Assembly (NCBI RefSeq): GCF_024171695.1
Contig: NZ_JAMTCF010000015.1
Location: 1 to 64,000, forward strand
Origin: Actinosynnema pretiosum
Lineage (GTDB): Bacteria; Actinomycetota; Actinomycetes; Mycobacteriales; Pseudonocardiaceae
Direction: 5' to 3'
Length of the DNA stretch: 64,000 bases
Below are positions 1 to 19,740 of the stretch, in pieces. Below the pieces are notes generated by a model that was not told where the DNA came from, made no database searches, and saw only the letters and a list, made by a program, of their open reading frames with translations. The stretch's first letter is position 1; every line of letters starts with the position of its first letter. The position numbers were made by a program, and so were the translations under genes.

Positions 1-2
1 CC

Positions 3-1235
3 CCCACCCCCCACGTCCCCGCCACCCCACCCCCGCGCCGCGTCGACCCGTGGTTGCGCGAGGCCGCCAACCTGGTCGGCGGGTTCGTGCTCGGGGACCA
101 GCGCCGCTCCGCCGCCGACGCCGGGCACTACCTGCGGCACGCCCAGCTCAGCCACACCTCCCCGTGGTCCGAGGAACCGGCGCTGCTCGCCCTGCTCGCC
201 CTGGTGCGCGCCGACCGCGCGGTCGAGGCCGAGCGGGCCTGCGCGCTGCTGCTCGACGAGGCCCGCGGGCGCGGCGCGCCCACCTGGGTGGCCTCGTTCG
301 CCGCCGCCGCCTCGGTCATCGCGCTCCGCCTGGGCGACCTCGCGGGCGCCGCCGGGCACGCCCGCGCCGCGCTCGACGCCGTCCCCGCGCACGGCTGGGG
401 CGCCCGCGTCGGCCTGCCGCTGGGCTCGCTGATCCTCGCCGACACCCTGCGCGGGCGGAGCCGGGAGGCGGGTCGGCACGTCACCGCGCCCGTGCCGGAC
501 GCCCTGTTCGACGGCGGCGCCGCCCCGCACTACCTGCACGCGCGCGCCCACCACCACCTCGCGTCCGGGCGGGACCACGCGGCGCTCGCCGACTTCCTCG
601 CGTGCGGCGACCTCCTGCGCTCGTGGGGCCTGGACCTGCCCGGCCTCGCGCCGTGGCGCACCGGGGCCGCCGAGGCGTGGACCCGCCTCGGCAACCACGA
701 CCGCGCCCGGCGGCTCGTGTTCGACCAGCTCGCCGCGACCGGCGCCGACGCGGGCCGCCCCAGGGCGCTGGCGCTGCGCGCGCTGGCCCCGCTCAGCCCG
801 GCGACCCGCCGCCCGCACCTGCTCACCGAGGCCGCCGACGCGCTGGAGCGCTGCGGCGACCGCTACGAGCTCGCCGCCACCCTCGCCCGCCTCGGCGCCG
901 CGCACCACGCGCTCGGCGACCACCGCCGCGCCCGCGCCGTGCTGCGCAGGGCCTGGCACCTGGCCAGGGCGTGCGGCGCGCGCCCGCTGTGCGCGCGCCT
1001 GGAACCGGACGCGGCCGACCCCGTCGAGCACGACACCAGCGGCCTCACCGGTTCCGAGCGCAAGGTCGCCGCCCTGGCCGTCACCGGCCTGACCAACCGG
1101 CAGATCGCCGAGAAGCTGTTCGTCACCCCGAGCACCGTCGAGCAGCACCTGACCAGGGTGTTCCGCAAGTTGCGCGTCACCCACCGCACCGACCTGCCCA
1201 CCACCCTGCACGCCGACCTGACCACCCCAGCCTGA
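3..1235 (+). CDS. asm8: LuxR-family (LAL-type) transcriptional regulator, C-terminal part
   Basis: The frame is open from the left window edge, so this is the 3' part of a larger gene. About 300 residues of Ala/Leu/Arg-rich helical repeats resemble the TPR-like middle of LAL (large ATP-binding LuxR) regulators. A C-terminal LuxR helix-turn-helix follows at about 1047-1215: LTGSERKVAALA, then LTNRQIAEKLFVTPSTVEQH. The N-terminal AAA ATPase expected of the family would lie left of the window. It directly precedes PKS gene asmC in the same direction, fitting a pathway-specific activator. The symbol rests on position and family in the known ansamitocin cluster, not on a search. The last codons and the stop lie within a 14-bp tandem repeat. 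Confidence 0.75.
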   Translation, partial: PTPHVPATPPPRRVDPWLREAANLVGGFVLGDQRRSAADAGHYLRHAQLSHTSPWSEEPALLALLALVRADRAVEAERACALLLDEARGRGAPTWVASFAAAASVIALRLGDLAGAAGHARAALDAVPAHGWGARVGLPLGSLILADTLRGRSREAGRHVTAPVPDALFDGGAAPHYLHARAHHHLASGRDHAALADFLACGDLLRSWGLDLPGLAPWRTGAAEAWTRLGNHDRARRLVFDQLAATGADAGRPRALALRALAPLSPATRRPHLLTEAADALERCGDRYELAATLARLGAAHHALGDHRRARAVLRRAWHLARACGARPLCARLEPDAADPVEHDTSGLTGSERKVAALAVTGLTNRQIAEKLFVTPSTVEQHLTRVFRKLRVTHRTDLPTTLHADLTTPA

Positions 1236-1304
1236 CCACCCCAGTCCGATCACCCCAGTCCGATCACCCCAGTCCGATCACCCCAGTCCGATCACCCCGG
1301 CCTG
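1221..1304. repeat. 14-bp tandem repeat array at the asm8/asmC junction
   Basis: Six consecutive 14-bp units of the form accaccccagtccg / atcaccccagtccg run from 1221 to 1304. The first unit overlaps the last codons and the TGA stop (1233-1235) of the regulator gene. A looser set of longer related units (agcgaccaccccggcctg) continues to about 1360. The repeats fill the 170-bp gap before the asmC start at 1406. Confidence 0.85.
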
Positions 1305-1405
1305 ACGCCCCCCCCAGCGACCACCCCGGCCTGACGACCCCCAGCGACCACCCCGGCCTGACTCCCCACCCCACCCCCACCCGAGCCTCGGAGACGCGCG
1401 CACCC

Positions 1406-4400
1406 ATGACCGACGGGACCCACGAGAAGCTGGTCGACTACCTCCGGTGGGTCACCGCCGACCTCCACGAGGCGCGGCGCGAGCTCGCCGAGCTGGAGTC
1501 GGCGGGCCACGAGCCGATCGCGATCACCGGCCTCGCCTGCCGCGCCCCCGGCGGCGCGCGCACCCCGGAAGCGCTGTGGGAGCTGGTCGACGGCGGCGTC
1601 GACGCGATCAGCGGGTTCCCCACCGACCGGGGCTGGGACCTGGCCGCGCTCTACGACCCCGACCCGACCAGGCCGGGCACCTGCTACACCCGCGAGGGCG
1701 GGTTCCTGCACGACGCCGCCGAGTTCGACGCCGGGTTCTTCGGCATCGGCCCGCGCGAGGCGATCACGATCGACCCCCAGCACCGGATGCTCCTGGAGAC
1801 CTCCTGGGAGGCGGTCGAGCGCGCGGGCCTCGACCCGCTGTCGCTGCGCGGCTCCGACACCGGCGTCTTCTCCGGCGTCGTCTACCAGAACTACGGCAAC
1901 CGCAGGCGCGTCGCCGACGAGTTCGAGGGCCACCTGGCCATCGGCAGCTCCGGCAGCGTCGCCTCCGGCCGGGTCGCCTACGCGCTCGGCCTGCACGGGC
2001 CCGCGATCACCGTGGACACCGCGTGCTCGTCGTCGCTGGTCGCGATCCACCTCGCCGCGCAGTCGCTGCGGCGCGGCGAGTGCGCGATGGCGCTGGCGGG
2101 CGGCGCGACGGTCATGCCCCTGTCGGACGTGTTCGTGGAGTTCGCCCGGCAGCGCGGACTGGCCCCGGACGGGCGCTGCAAGGCGTTCTCCGCCGACGCG
2201 GACGGCACGGCGTGGGCCGAGGGCGTCGGCGTGGTGCTGCTGGAGCGGCTCTCGGACGCGCGCCGCAACGGGCGCCCGGTGCTGGCGGTGGTCCGGGGCA
2301 GCGCGGTCAACTCCGACGGCGCGTCCAACGGGCTGACCGCGCCGAACGGGGCCGCGCAGCAGCGCGTCATCGAGGCGGCGCTGGCGGACGCCGGGCTGCG
2401 GCCGTCCGACGTGGACCTGCTGGAGGCGCACGGCACCGGAACCCGGCTCGGCGACCCGATCGAGGCGGCGGCGCTCCAGGCCACCTACGGGCGAGCCCGG
2501 CCCGAGGGCAGGCCGCTGCTGCTCGGCTCGCTCAAGTCCAACATCGGGCACGCCCAGGGCGCGGCCGGGGTGCTGGGGCTGGTCAAGGTCGTGCAGGCGC
2601 TGCGCCACGGCGTCGCCCCGCGCACCCTGCACGCCGACCGGCTCACCCCCGAGGTCGACTGGGGCTCCGGCGCGCTGCGGGTGCTGACCGATCCGGCGCC
2701 GTGGCCGCGCGGGGACCGGCCCCGGCGCGCGGCGGTGTCCGCGTTCGGCATGAGCGGCACCAACGCGCACCTGGTCGTGGAGGAGGGCGACGCGCCACCC
2801 GAGCCGGGGGAGCGGCGTCCGGCGGGCGCGCTGGTGCTGCCGCTGTCCGCGCGCGGGGACGCGGCGCTGCGCGCGGCGGCGGCCGACCTGGTCGAGCTGC
2901 CGGGGGAGCCGGTGGACGTGTGCTGGTCGCTGCTCACCGGCCGCGCCGACCTGGTCGACCGCGCGGTGGTGGTCGCCACCGACCGGGCCGGTCTCACCGC
3001 AGGGCTCCAGGCGCTGGCCGCCGGGGTCCCGTCCGCCGCCGCGGTGACCGGCCGGGCGGACGTGTCGGGCCGGGTGGTGTTCGTCTTCCCCGGCCAGGGC
3101 GGCCAGTGGGTGGGCATGGGGGCCCGGTTGCTGGACGAGTCGCCGGTGTTCGCGGCGGCCGTGGCGCGCTGCGCGGCGGCCGTGGAGCCGCTGGTGGACT
3201 TCCGGGTGGTGGACGTGCTGCGCGGCGGCGACCTGGGCCGGGTGGACGTGGTGCAGCCGGTGTCGTTCGTGGTCATGGTGGCGCTGGCGGAGCTGTGGCG
3301 CTCGTTCGGCGTGCACCCGGACGTCGTCGTCGGCCACTCGCAGGGCGAGATCGCGGCGGCCTGCGTGGCCGGGGCCCTCTCGCCGGAGGACGCCGCGCGG
3401 GTGGTGGTGCTGCGCAGCCAGGCCATCGCGGCCGGGCTGGACGGCGGCGGCATGGCCTCGATCCCGCTGCCGCGCGCGCGGGTCGAGGAGCTGATCACCG
3501 GCACCGGGGTGTCCGTGGCGGCGGTCAACGGCCCCGGCTCGGTGGTGGTCTCCGGTGACGTCGACCCGCTCGTGGCGCGGGTGGAGGGCGCGCGCAGGCT
3601 GCCGGTGGACTACGCCTCGCACTCCCCGGCCGTGGACGTGCTGCGCGAGCGGCTGCTGGCCGACCTCGCGCCGATCACACCCCGACCCGCCACGACCCCG
3701 ATGCTGTCCACCGTCACCGGCAAGTGGTTGGACGGCCCCGAGCTGGACGCGGACTACTGGTTCGCCAACCTGCGCAGGCCGGTCCGCTTCGCCGACGCGG
3801 TCAGCACCCTCGCCGGGGCGGACTGCGCGGTGTTCGTGGAGGTCGGCGCGCACCCCGTGCTCACCTCCGCGATCCAGGACGTCCTCGGCGGCGCCACCTC
3901 CACCGCCACCGGCACGCTGCGCCGCGACGACGGCGGTCTCGACCGCTTCCTGCGCTCCGCCGCCGAGCTGCACGTGCGCGGCGTCCCCGTCGACTGGACC
4001 CCCGTCTTCGACGGCCTGGACGCCCGCCGCGTCGACCTGCCCACCTACCCGTTCCAGCGCGCCCACCACTGGCTCCAGGAAGCCGAACCCGCAGCCGGGC
4101 AGGCGGGCGGCGACGACCCGCTCTGGGCGGCGGCGCGCGACGCCGACGGCCTGTGCGCCGAGCTGGAGCTCACCGAACCCGACCAGCGCGCCGCGCTGCA
4201 CGCCGTCCTGCCCGCGCTGACCGCCTGGCACGACCGCAGGAGCGAGCGGGCCCTGCTGGACTCCTGGCGCTACCGGATCACCTGGCGCACCCTCCCCGAA
4301 CCGCCCGAGCCCGCCCCGCGCGGCGACTGGCTCGTCGTCGGCCCGGACCCCGACCTGCTGGCCGGCGCCACGCTCGACCCCGGCTCCGCCGACCGCGCCG

Positions 4401-6157
4401 CCCTCGCCGACCTGCTCCGCCCGCACACCGCCGTCGCGGGCGTCCTGGCCACGCCGGGCGTCGACGTGCTCGCCCTGGTCCAGGCGCTCGGCGACGCGGG
4501 CGTCACCGCGCCGCTGTGGTGCGCCACCACCGGGGCCGTCGCGATCTCCCCGCACGACGGCCCGCCGGACCCCGCCCAGGCCGCGACCTGGGGCCTCGGC
4601 CGCGTCGTCGCGCTGGAGCACCCCGGCCGGTGGGGCGGTCTGGTCGACCTCGCCGACCCCGCCGACCCGCGCCAGCGCCGCAGGCTCGCCGCCGTCCTCG
4701 CCGGACCGGGCGCCGACGACGGCGGCGAGGACCAGGTCGCCATCCGCGCCGAGGGGGTGTTCGCGCGCAGGCTCGTGCGCGCCGACCCGCAGCCGCCTGC
4801 CGCCCCGTGGACCCCGCGCGGCACGGTCCTGGTCACCGGCGGCACCGGCGGTGTCGCCGCGCACGTGGCCCGCCGCCTGGCCGCCCTCGGCGTCGACCAC
4901 CTCGTCCTCACCAGCCGTCGCGGCCCGACCGCCCCCGGCGCGCCCGCGCTCGCCGCCGACCTGGAGGCCCTGGGCGCCCGCGTCACCACCGCCGCCTGCG
5001 ACGTCGCCGACCGCGCCGCCCTGGCCGCCCTGCTGGCCGACCTGGACCGCGCGGGTGAGCGGGTCACCGCCGTCGTGCACGCGGCGGGCGCCAACGCCCA
5101 GACCCCCGTCGCCGACACCACCCCCGAGGAGTTCGCCCACGTCCAGGCCGCCAAGGCGCTCGGCGCGGAGCACCTGGACGAGCTGCTCGGCGACCGCCCG
5201 CTCGACGCGTTCGTGCTGTTCTCCTCCAACGCGGGCGTGTGGGGCAGCGGCGGCCAGTGCGCCTACGCCGCCGCCAACGCCCGGCTCGACGCCCTCGCCC
5301 AGCGCCGCCGCGCGCGCGGCCGGACCGCCACCTCCGTCGCCTGGGGCGCCTGGGACGGCGGCGGCATGTCCAGCGCCACCCCGGACATCGCCGCCCAGCT
5401 CGCCCAGGCGGGCCTGCGCCTGATGCCCCCCGACCGGGCGGTGTCCGCGCTGCTCGACGCCGTCGCCCACGACGAGACCACCACCGTCGTCACCGACGTG
5501 CGCTGGGAGGCGTTCGCCGCCCGGTTCACCGCGCTGCGCCGCAGCCCCCTGCTCGCCGACCTGCCCGAGGCCCGCCCCGAACCGGTCGCGCCCGCCGACG
5601 AGCCGGACCGGGGCCTCGCGGGCGAGCTGGCCGCGCTGCCCGAGCCCGAGCGGCTGCGCAGGCTCACCGACCTGGTCCGCGCGCACGCCGCCGCCGCGCT
5701 CGGCCACCCAGGGCCCGAGTCGGTGCCCGTCGACGTGGCGTTCCGCGACCTGGGCGTCGACTCGCTGGCCGCCGTCGAGCTGCGCAACCGCGCCTCGGCC
5801 GCGACCGGCGCGAAGCTGACCCCCACCGCCGTCTTCGACCACCCCACCCCGCGCGCGCTCGCCGCGCACCTGGCCGAGCACCTCGCCGCCACCCGTGACA
5901 GCACGGCCCGTGACAGCGCGGCCCCGGACGCCGGGGACCCCGCGTCCGCGCTGCGCGGCCTGGACGCCCTCGCCGCCGCCCTGCCCGCCGCAGCGCAGGA
6001 CGACGCGCTGCGCGAGCGGGTCACCGCCCGCCTGCGCGAGGTGCTGGGCCGCTGGGAGGAGCTGACCGGCGGCCCCGACGACCTCGACCTCGACCACATC
6101 AGCGACGACGAGCTGTTCCGCCTCGCGGACAGCAGGCTCGGCCCGACCGGCGCCTGA
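1406..6157 (+). CDS. asmC: AsmC type I polyketide synthase, one module (KS-AT-KR-ACP)
   Basis: A 1583-residue single-module modular PKS. The start at ATG 1406 opens with a class-type coiled-coil docking segment (about residues 5-32) just before the KS; the open frame further upstream is GC artefact. KS spans about 35-457 with DTACSSSL, EAHGTGT and KSNIGH. AT spans about 555-827 with GHSQG and YASHS, the methylmalonyl-type signatures. KR spans about 1141-1359 with an NADPH loop GGTGGVA, catalytic FSS and YAAAN, no LDD and a W in AGVWG, which indicates A-type stereochemistry. ACP spans about 1422-1494 (LGVDSL) and a C-terminal docking tail ends the protein. There is no DH. Methylmalonyl plus KR alone fits maytansinoid module 5, which leaves the C7 hydroxyl and C6 methyl. 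It lies 9 bp before asmD. Confidence 0.93.
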   Translation: MTDGTHEKLVDYLRWVTADLHEARRELAELESAGHEPIAITGLACRAPGGARTPEALWELVDGGVDAISGFPTDRGWDLAALYDPDPTRPGTCYTREGGFLHDAAEFDAGFFGIGPREAITIDPQHRMLLETSWEAVERAGLDPLSLRGSDTGVFSGVVYQNYGNRRRVADEFEGHLAIGSSGSVASGRVAYALGLHGPAITVDTACSSSLVAIHLAAQSLRRGECAMALAGGATVMPLSDVFVEFARQRGLAPDGRCKAFSADADGTAWAEGVGVVLLERLSDARRNGRPVLAVVRGSAVNSDGASNGLTAPNGAAQQRVIEAALADAGLRPSDVDLLEAHGTGTRLGDPIEAAALQATYGRARPEGRPLLLGSLKSNIGHAQGAAGVLGLVKVVQALRHGVAPRTLHADRLTPEVDWGSGALRVLTDPAPWPRGDRPRRAAVSAFGMSGTNAHLVVEEGDAPPEPGERRPAGALVLPLSARGDAALRAAAADLVELPGEPVDVCWSLLTGRADLVDRAVVVATDRAGLTAGLQALAAGVPSAAAVTGRADVSGRVVFVFPGQGGQWVGMGARLLDESPVFAAAVARCAAAVEPLVDFRVVDVLRGGDLGRVDVVQPVSFVVMVALAELWRSFGVHPDVVVGHSQGEIAAACVAGALSPEDAARVVVLRSQAIAAGLDGGGMASIPLPRARVEELITGTGVSVAAVNGPGSVVVSGDVDPLVARVEGARRLPVDYASHSPAVDVLRERLLADLAPITPRPATTPMLSTVTGKWLDGPELDADYWFANLRRPVRFADAVSTLAGADCAVFVEVGAHPVLTSAIQDVLGGATSTATGTLRRDDGGLDRFLRSAAELHVRGVPVDWTPVFDGLDARRVDLPTYPFQRAHHWLQEAEPAAGQAGGDDPLWAAARDADGLCAELELTEPDQRAALHAVLPALTAWHDRRSERALLDSWRYRITWRTLPEPPEPAPRGDWLVVGPDPDLLAGATLDPGSADRAALADLLRPHTAVAGVLATPGVDVLALVQALGDAGVTAPLWCATTGAVAISPHDGPPDPAQAATWGLGRVVALEHPGRWGGLVDLADPADPRQRRRLAAVLAGPGADDGGEDQVAIRAEGVFARRLVRADPQPPAAPWTPRGTVLVTGGTGGVAAHVARRLAALGVDHLVLTSRRGPTAPGAPALAADLEALGARVTTAACDVADRAALAALLADLDRAGERVTAVVHAAGANAQTPVADTTPEEFAHVQAAKALGAEHLDELLGDRPLDAFVLFSSNAGVWGSGGQCAYAAANARLDALAQRRRARGRTATSVAWGAWDGGGMSSATPDIAAQLAQAGLRLMPPDRAVSALLDAVAHDETTTVVTDVRWEAFAARFTALRRSPLLADLPEARPEPVAPADEPDRGLAGELAALPEPERLRRLTDLVRAHAAAALGHPGPESVPVDVAFRDLGVDSLAAVELRNRASAATGAKLTPTAVFDHPTPRALAAHLAEHLAATRDSTARDSAAPDAGDPASALRGLDALAAALPAAAQDDALRERVTARLREVLGRWEELTGGPDDLDLDHISDDELFRLADSRLGPTGA

Positions 6158-6166
6158 GAGGGACAC

Positions 6167-16363
<10,197 letters not shown>

Positions 16364-16364
16364 C

Positions 16365-17138
16365 GTGTACGACACCGACACCTACCTGGCCAGGCTCGGC
16401 GTCCCGGCCACCCGCCCCGACCGGGCCGCCCTGACCGCCCTGCACCGCGCCCACCTGCGGGCGCTGCACTACGACAACACCACCGCCCAGGACGGCCCCG
16501 TCCCCGACAACCTCGCCGACCTGGACGTGGACGAGACCTTCGCCAGGGTCGTCACGGCAGGGCGGGGCGGCATCTGCTTCGAGCTGAACCTGCTGTTCCA
16601 CCGGCTGCTCACCGACCTGGGCTACACCACGACCGTGCTGTCGGCGGGCGTCGCCGACGAGGAGGGCGGCTTCAGCCCCGACCTGGCGCACCGGTTCACC
16701 GCCGTGCGCCTGGACGGCGAGGTGCTGCTGGCAGACGTGGGCTTCGCCGGACCGTCCTACCTGGACCCGATCAGGTTGTCCCCGGACGAGCAGCCCCAGC
16801 ACGGGTGCGCGTTCCGCGTGGTGGAGCAGGACGGCAGGCACCTCGTGCTGCGCAGGAGCCGCACCACGGACTGGCGCCCGCTCTACGAGTTCGCCACGAC
16901 CCCCAGGACGCTGTCCGACTGGGACGGCTTCACCCCGAGGCTGCGCCGCTACCTGGACCGCGCGGTGATCGCCGGGACCACCCTGCTGTGCCGCGCGGTC
17001 GACGACGGCCACCGGGCACTGGTGGGCAAGCGGCACCTCGTGGTCCGCGACGGCCACGAGACGGTGACCACCCTGCTGGACCCGGCGGAGCACGCGCGCG
17101 TGAGCGCCGAGATCCGCACCGGAATCCGCGCGGGCTGA
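16365..17138 (+). CDS. asm9: Amide synthase (arylamine N-acetyltransferase family), macrolactam closure
   Basis: 257 residues, the usual length for RifF/Asm9-type amide synthases. The NAT catalytic triad is visible: Cys71 in RGGICFELN, His109 in DLAHRF and Asp124 in LLADVGF. In ansamycin pathways these enzymes take the completed polyketide from the last ACP and form the amide with the AHBA amine, replacing a thioesterase. The GTG start at 16365 lies one base after the asmD stop, so it is probably co-translated with asmD, whose last module has no TE. Confidence 0.95.
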   Translation: MYDTDTYLARLGVPATRPDRAALTALHRAHLRALHYDNTTAQDGPVPDNLADLDVDETFARVVTAGRGGICFELNLLFHRLLTDLGYTTTVLSAGVADEEGGFSPDLAHRFTAVRLDGEVLLADVGFAGPSYLDPIRLSPDEQPQHGCAFRVVEQDGRHLVLRRSRTTDWRPLYEFATTPRTLSDWDGFTPRLRRYLDRAVIAGTTLLCRAVDDGHRALVGKRHLVVRDGHETVTTLLDPAEHARVSAEIRTGIRAG

Positions 17139-17320
17139 CGCGGGTCACGCCGCCGAGGCGGGGCCAGGCTCACCCGTCCTGGTCCCGCTCGGCCCGGTCC
17201 GGTCCTACTCGCCTAGCCCGCCCTCACGCGCCCGGCTCGCTCCTGCTCATCCGGCCCGACCCGCTCACCCGGCGGTCCAGCCCGCCCGGCCCAGTCGAGC
17301 TCGGCCCGCCCCACCCCAGC
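17139..17320. other. Convergent intergenic region between asm9 and asm10
   Basis: 182 bp of C-rich sequence between the two converging genes, with short GCTCAC/CCCAGCTC-like reiterations. I see no gene and no strong hairpin; any terminator here is not obvious. Confidence 0.6.
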
Positions 17321-18202
17321 TCACCCCAGCTCGGCCTCGAACAGGATCGTCGCACTCGCCCGCCGGTCCGCCTCCCGGAACAGGAACGGCGCGGGCCGCC
17401 CGTGCCGCGCCGCCTCCGCGACCACGTCGGTCCCGCTCACCCGCCACCCGTGCCGCGCCAACCACACCCCGCCAGGCTCCTCCGGACCACCCTTGACCAG
17501 GTCGTCCAGGCTGATCCCGGTCCCCTCCAGGTGCTGTCCCAGCTCCTCCCCGGCCTTCCACCCGTCGTGGGTGTGGTCGAGCGCGAACCGGCTCCCCGGC
17601 GCGGAAGCCCCGAGCACCGACGCCATCAGCGCCTCGCACCCGGCCGCGTCCAGCAGCCCCAGCGCGCCCTCCGCCAACCAGGCCACCGGAGCCTCCCGGT
17701 CCAGCCCGGCGGCGAGCAGCGCCGCCACCCAGTCCGACCGCAGGTCCGCCGCCACGACCCGCCGGTCGCACGAGGGCCGCGCCCCGACCGACCGCACCAC
17801 GCGCTCCTTGAACCCCAGCACCTCCGGCAGGTCCACCTCGAACACCACCGTCCCCTCGGGCCAGGCCAGCCGGAACGCGCGGGCGTCCAACCCGGCGGCC
17901 AGCAGCACCACCTGCCGCACCCCGGCCGCCGCCGCCCGCGCCAGCGCCCCGTCGAAGAACACCGTCTTGACCACGATGACGTCCGCGATCCGCCCGAGCA
18001 GCCCCGGATCACCGCTGCCCCGGTCGGGCAGCAGCGGGTTCCCGCTCCCCGCCGCGTCCAGGAACGCCCGCGCCAGCGGGTCGTCGAACAACCGGTCGGC
18101 CCGCGCGGACTCCTGCGCCCGCGCCCCCGCGTTGCCCAGCGACGTCCAGCTCTTGTCGGGCATCTCCACCGGTTCGGGCGCCTCCACCGGTTCCGGCGTC
18201 AC
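17321..18202 (-). CDS. asm10: SAM-dependent N-methyltransferase (leucine carboxyl methyltransferase-like)
   Basis: 293 residues starting at GTG 18202, which overlaps the asm11 stop as GTGA. The fold resembles the LCM/putative SAM-methyltransferase family: SARADRLFDDPLARAF near the N-terminus, the SAM-binding segment LLAAGLDARAFRLAWP and an acidic VFEVDLPEVL. In the ansamitocin pathway Asm10 methylates the macrolactam amide nitrogen late in biosynthesis. It is the last gene of the leftward asm12-asm11-asm10 operon. The N-terminal EPVEAPEPVE stretch may be untranslated if the ATG 39 bp downstream (MPDKSWTS) is the true start. Confidence 0.87.
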   Translation of the reverse strand: MTPEPVEAPEPVEMPDKSWTSLGNAGARAQESARADRLFDDPLARAFLDAAGSGNPLLPDRGSGDPGLLGRIADVIVVKTVFFDGALARAAAAGVRQVVLLAAGLDARAFRLAWPEGTVVFEVDLPEVLGFKERVVRSVGARPSCDRRVVAADLRSDWVAALLAAGLDREAPVAWLAEGALGLLDAAGCEALMASVLGASAPGSRFALDHTHDGWKAGEELGQHLEGTGISLDDLVKGGPEEPGGVWLARHGWRVSGTDVVAEAARHGRPAPFLFREADRRASATILFEAELG

Positions 18203-19740
18203 CGCAGCGCCCCCTCCTCGACCAGGCTCAGCGCCGCCCGCAGCCACGCCGACACCGCGCCGGGGTCGGGCCGCCCGCGCCACGCCAGGTGCCCGTCCGG
18301 CCGCACCAGCAGCACCTCCGCCAACCCGCCCGCCACCGGGACCAGCCCCACCACCGCGTCCGCGCCGAGCAGTCCCCGCACCGCCTCCTCGGTCGCCTCA
18401 CCCAGCCCGTCCGGCGCCAGCACCGCCCACCGCCCGCGCAGCGCCGCGTGCAGTGCCGTCACCCCACCACCGTCCCGGCACGCCAGGTCGGGCATCCGGT
18501 CACCGGGAACGGGCCCCGACCCCCACCGGGCGCCCGGAGCGGCCAGCGGTCCGCGCCGGTACCCGACCCCCAGCTGGGAGGCCCGGCGCCACAGGTACCC
18601 CTGCGCGAGCCGGGTGTTCATCAGCGGCAGCACCACCCGGTCCCGCACCAGCGCCACCAGCGGGTGGTCCGCCGACACCAGGCCGGTCGTCACCCCGGTG
18701 CCCGCGAGCACCCCCTCCGCGACGGGCCTGCGCTCGGCCGCGTAGGTGTCCAGCAGCGCCTGCCCAGCCCGGCCGCGCGCGACCAGCGCCAGCTTCCACG
18801 CCAGGTTCTCCGCGTCGCCCAGCCCGGTGTTCATGCCCTGCCCGCCGAACGGGTGGTGGATCGCCGCGGCGTCCCCGGCCAGCAGCAGCCTGCCCCGGCG
18901 GTGCGCCTCGGCGAGCCTGCGGTGGATCCGGAACGACGACAGCCACTCCACCCGCGTGATCGCGTCGGCGGGGTGCGGCGTGCAGCGGACGAGCTGGCGC
19001 AGCACCAGCTCCCGCACCTCGTCCTCGCGCAGCCGCCCGGCCGTCCCGGCGGGCGCAGGCCCCATCAGCCGCCACCGGTCCTCGCCGGGCAGCGGGCACA
19101 CGCTGATCATGTCGCGACCGCGCGTCCAGCTGCCCATCACGCCCCGGTCCACCGCCCAGTCCGCGCGCACGTCGGCGATGAGGAAGTGCTCGGCCACCTG
19201 CTCGCCGGGGAACCCGATGCCCGCCAGCTCCCGCACCAGGCTGCGCGCGCCGTCGCACCCCACCACCCAGTCCGCCCGCACCCGCCGCTCGCCGCCGCCA
19301 CCGCGCAGCACCGCGGTCACCCCGGAGCCGTCCTGCGCGCAGTCCACCAGCTCGACGCCCCACTCCGGCGCGCCGCCCAGCCCGGCCAACCGGTCCCGCA
19401 GCGACGCCTCCACCTCCACCTGGGACACCAGCAGCGGCGCGCGCCCCGTGGCCTGCGCCATGCGCTCCACCGGCATCACCGACACCAGCCTGCCGTCGCT
19501 GTGCATCCGCACCTCGCGCAGCGGGATCACCAGCCCCGGCAGGTCGCCCAGCGCGCCCAGCCGCAGCAGCACCTCCACCCCGCGCGGCTGCACGCCCAGC
19601 GCCCGCGAGGTGGTCGCCGGAGCGACCGCCCGGTCGACCACCAGCGCCTCCACGCCGAGCGCGCGCAACCCGCACGCCAGCGCCAACCCGGTCGGCCCCG
19701 CGCCGACCACCAGCACCGGGACCCGCTCGACCTCGCTCAC
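18199..19740 (-). CDS. asm11: FAD-dependent aromatic hydroxylase-like monooxygenase
   Basis: 513 residues in the PHBH/phenol hydroxylase family. It has the N-terminal Rossmann VLVVGAGPTGLALA, the mid DG motif VGCDGARSLVRE, and the FAD/ribityl segment LLLAGDAAAIHHPFGGQGMN with NTGLGDAENLAWKL. A thioredoxin-like C-terminal extension follows, as in related polyketide oxygenases. The start at GTG 19740 overlaps the halogenase stop (GTGA). Its exact step is uncertain: an oxidation on the macrolactam or its aromatic ring is plausible, while the 4,5-epoxidation is credited in the literature to a P450 not present in this window. Confidence 0.85.
   Translation of the reverse strand: MSEVERVPVLVVGAGPTGLALACGLRALGVEALVVDRAVAPATTSRALGVQPRGVEVLLRLGALGDLPGLVIPLREVRMHSDGRLVSVMPVERMAQATGRAPLLVSQVEVEASLRDRLAGLGGAPEWGVELVDCAQDGSGVTAVLRGGGGERRVRADWVVGCDGARSLVRELAGIGFPGEQVAEHFLIADVRADWAVDRGVMGSWTRGRDMISVCPLPGEDRWRLMGPAPAGTAGRLREDEVRELVLRQLVRCTPHPADAITRVEWLSSFRIHRRLAEAHRRGRLLLAGDAAAIHHPFGGQGMNTGLGDAENLAWKLALVARGRAGQALLDTYAAERRPVAEGVLAGTGVTTGLVSADHPLVALVRDRVVLPLMNTRLAQGYLWRRASQLGVGYRRGPLAAPGARWGSGPVPGDRMPDLACRDGGGVTALHAALRGRWAVLAPDGLGEATEEAVRGLLGADAVVGLVPVAGGLAEVLLVRPDGHLAWRGRPDPGAVSAWLRAALSLVEEGALR

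Noticed and set aside
1221..1360. Possible CRISPR array
   Set aside because: Units are 14 bp and directly abut with no unique spacers, and no cas genes are present. It is a simple tandem repeat.
17140..18745. Long plus-strand frames opposite asm10 and asm11
   Set aside because: They are Pro/Arg/His-rich translations without domains, lying opposite two well-defined enzymes with overlapping GTGA junctions.
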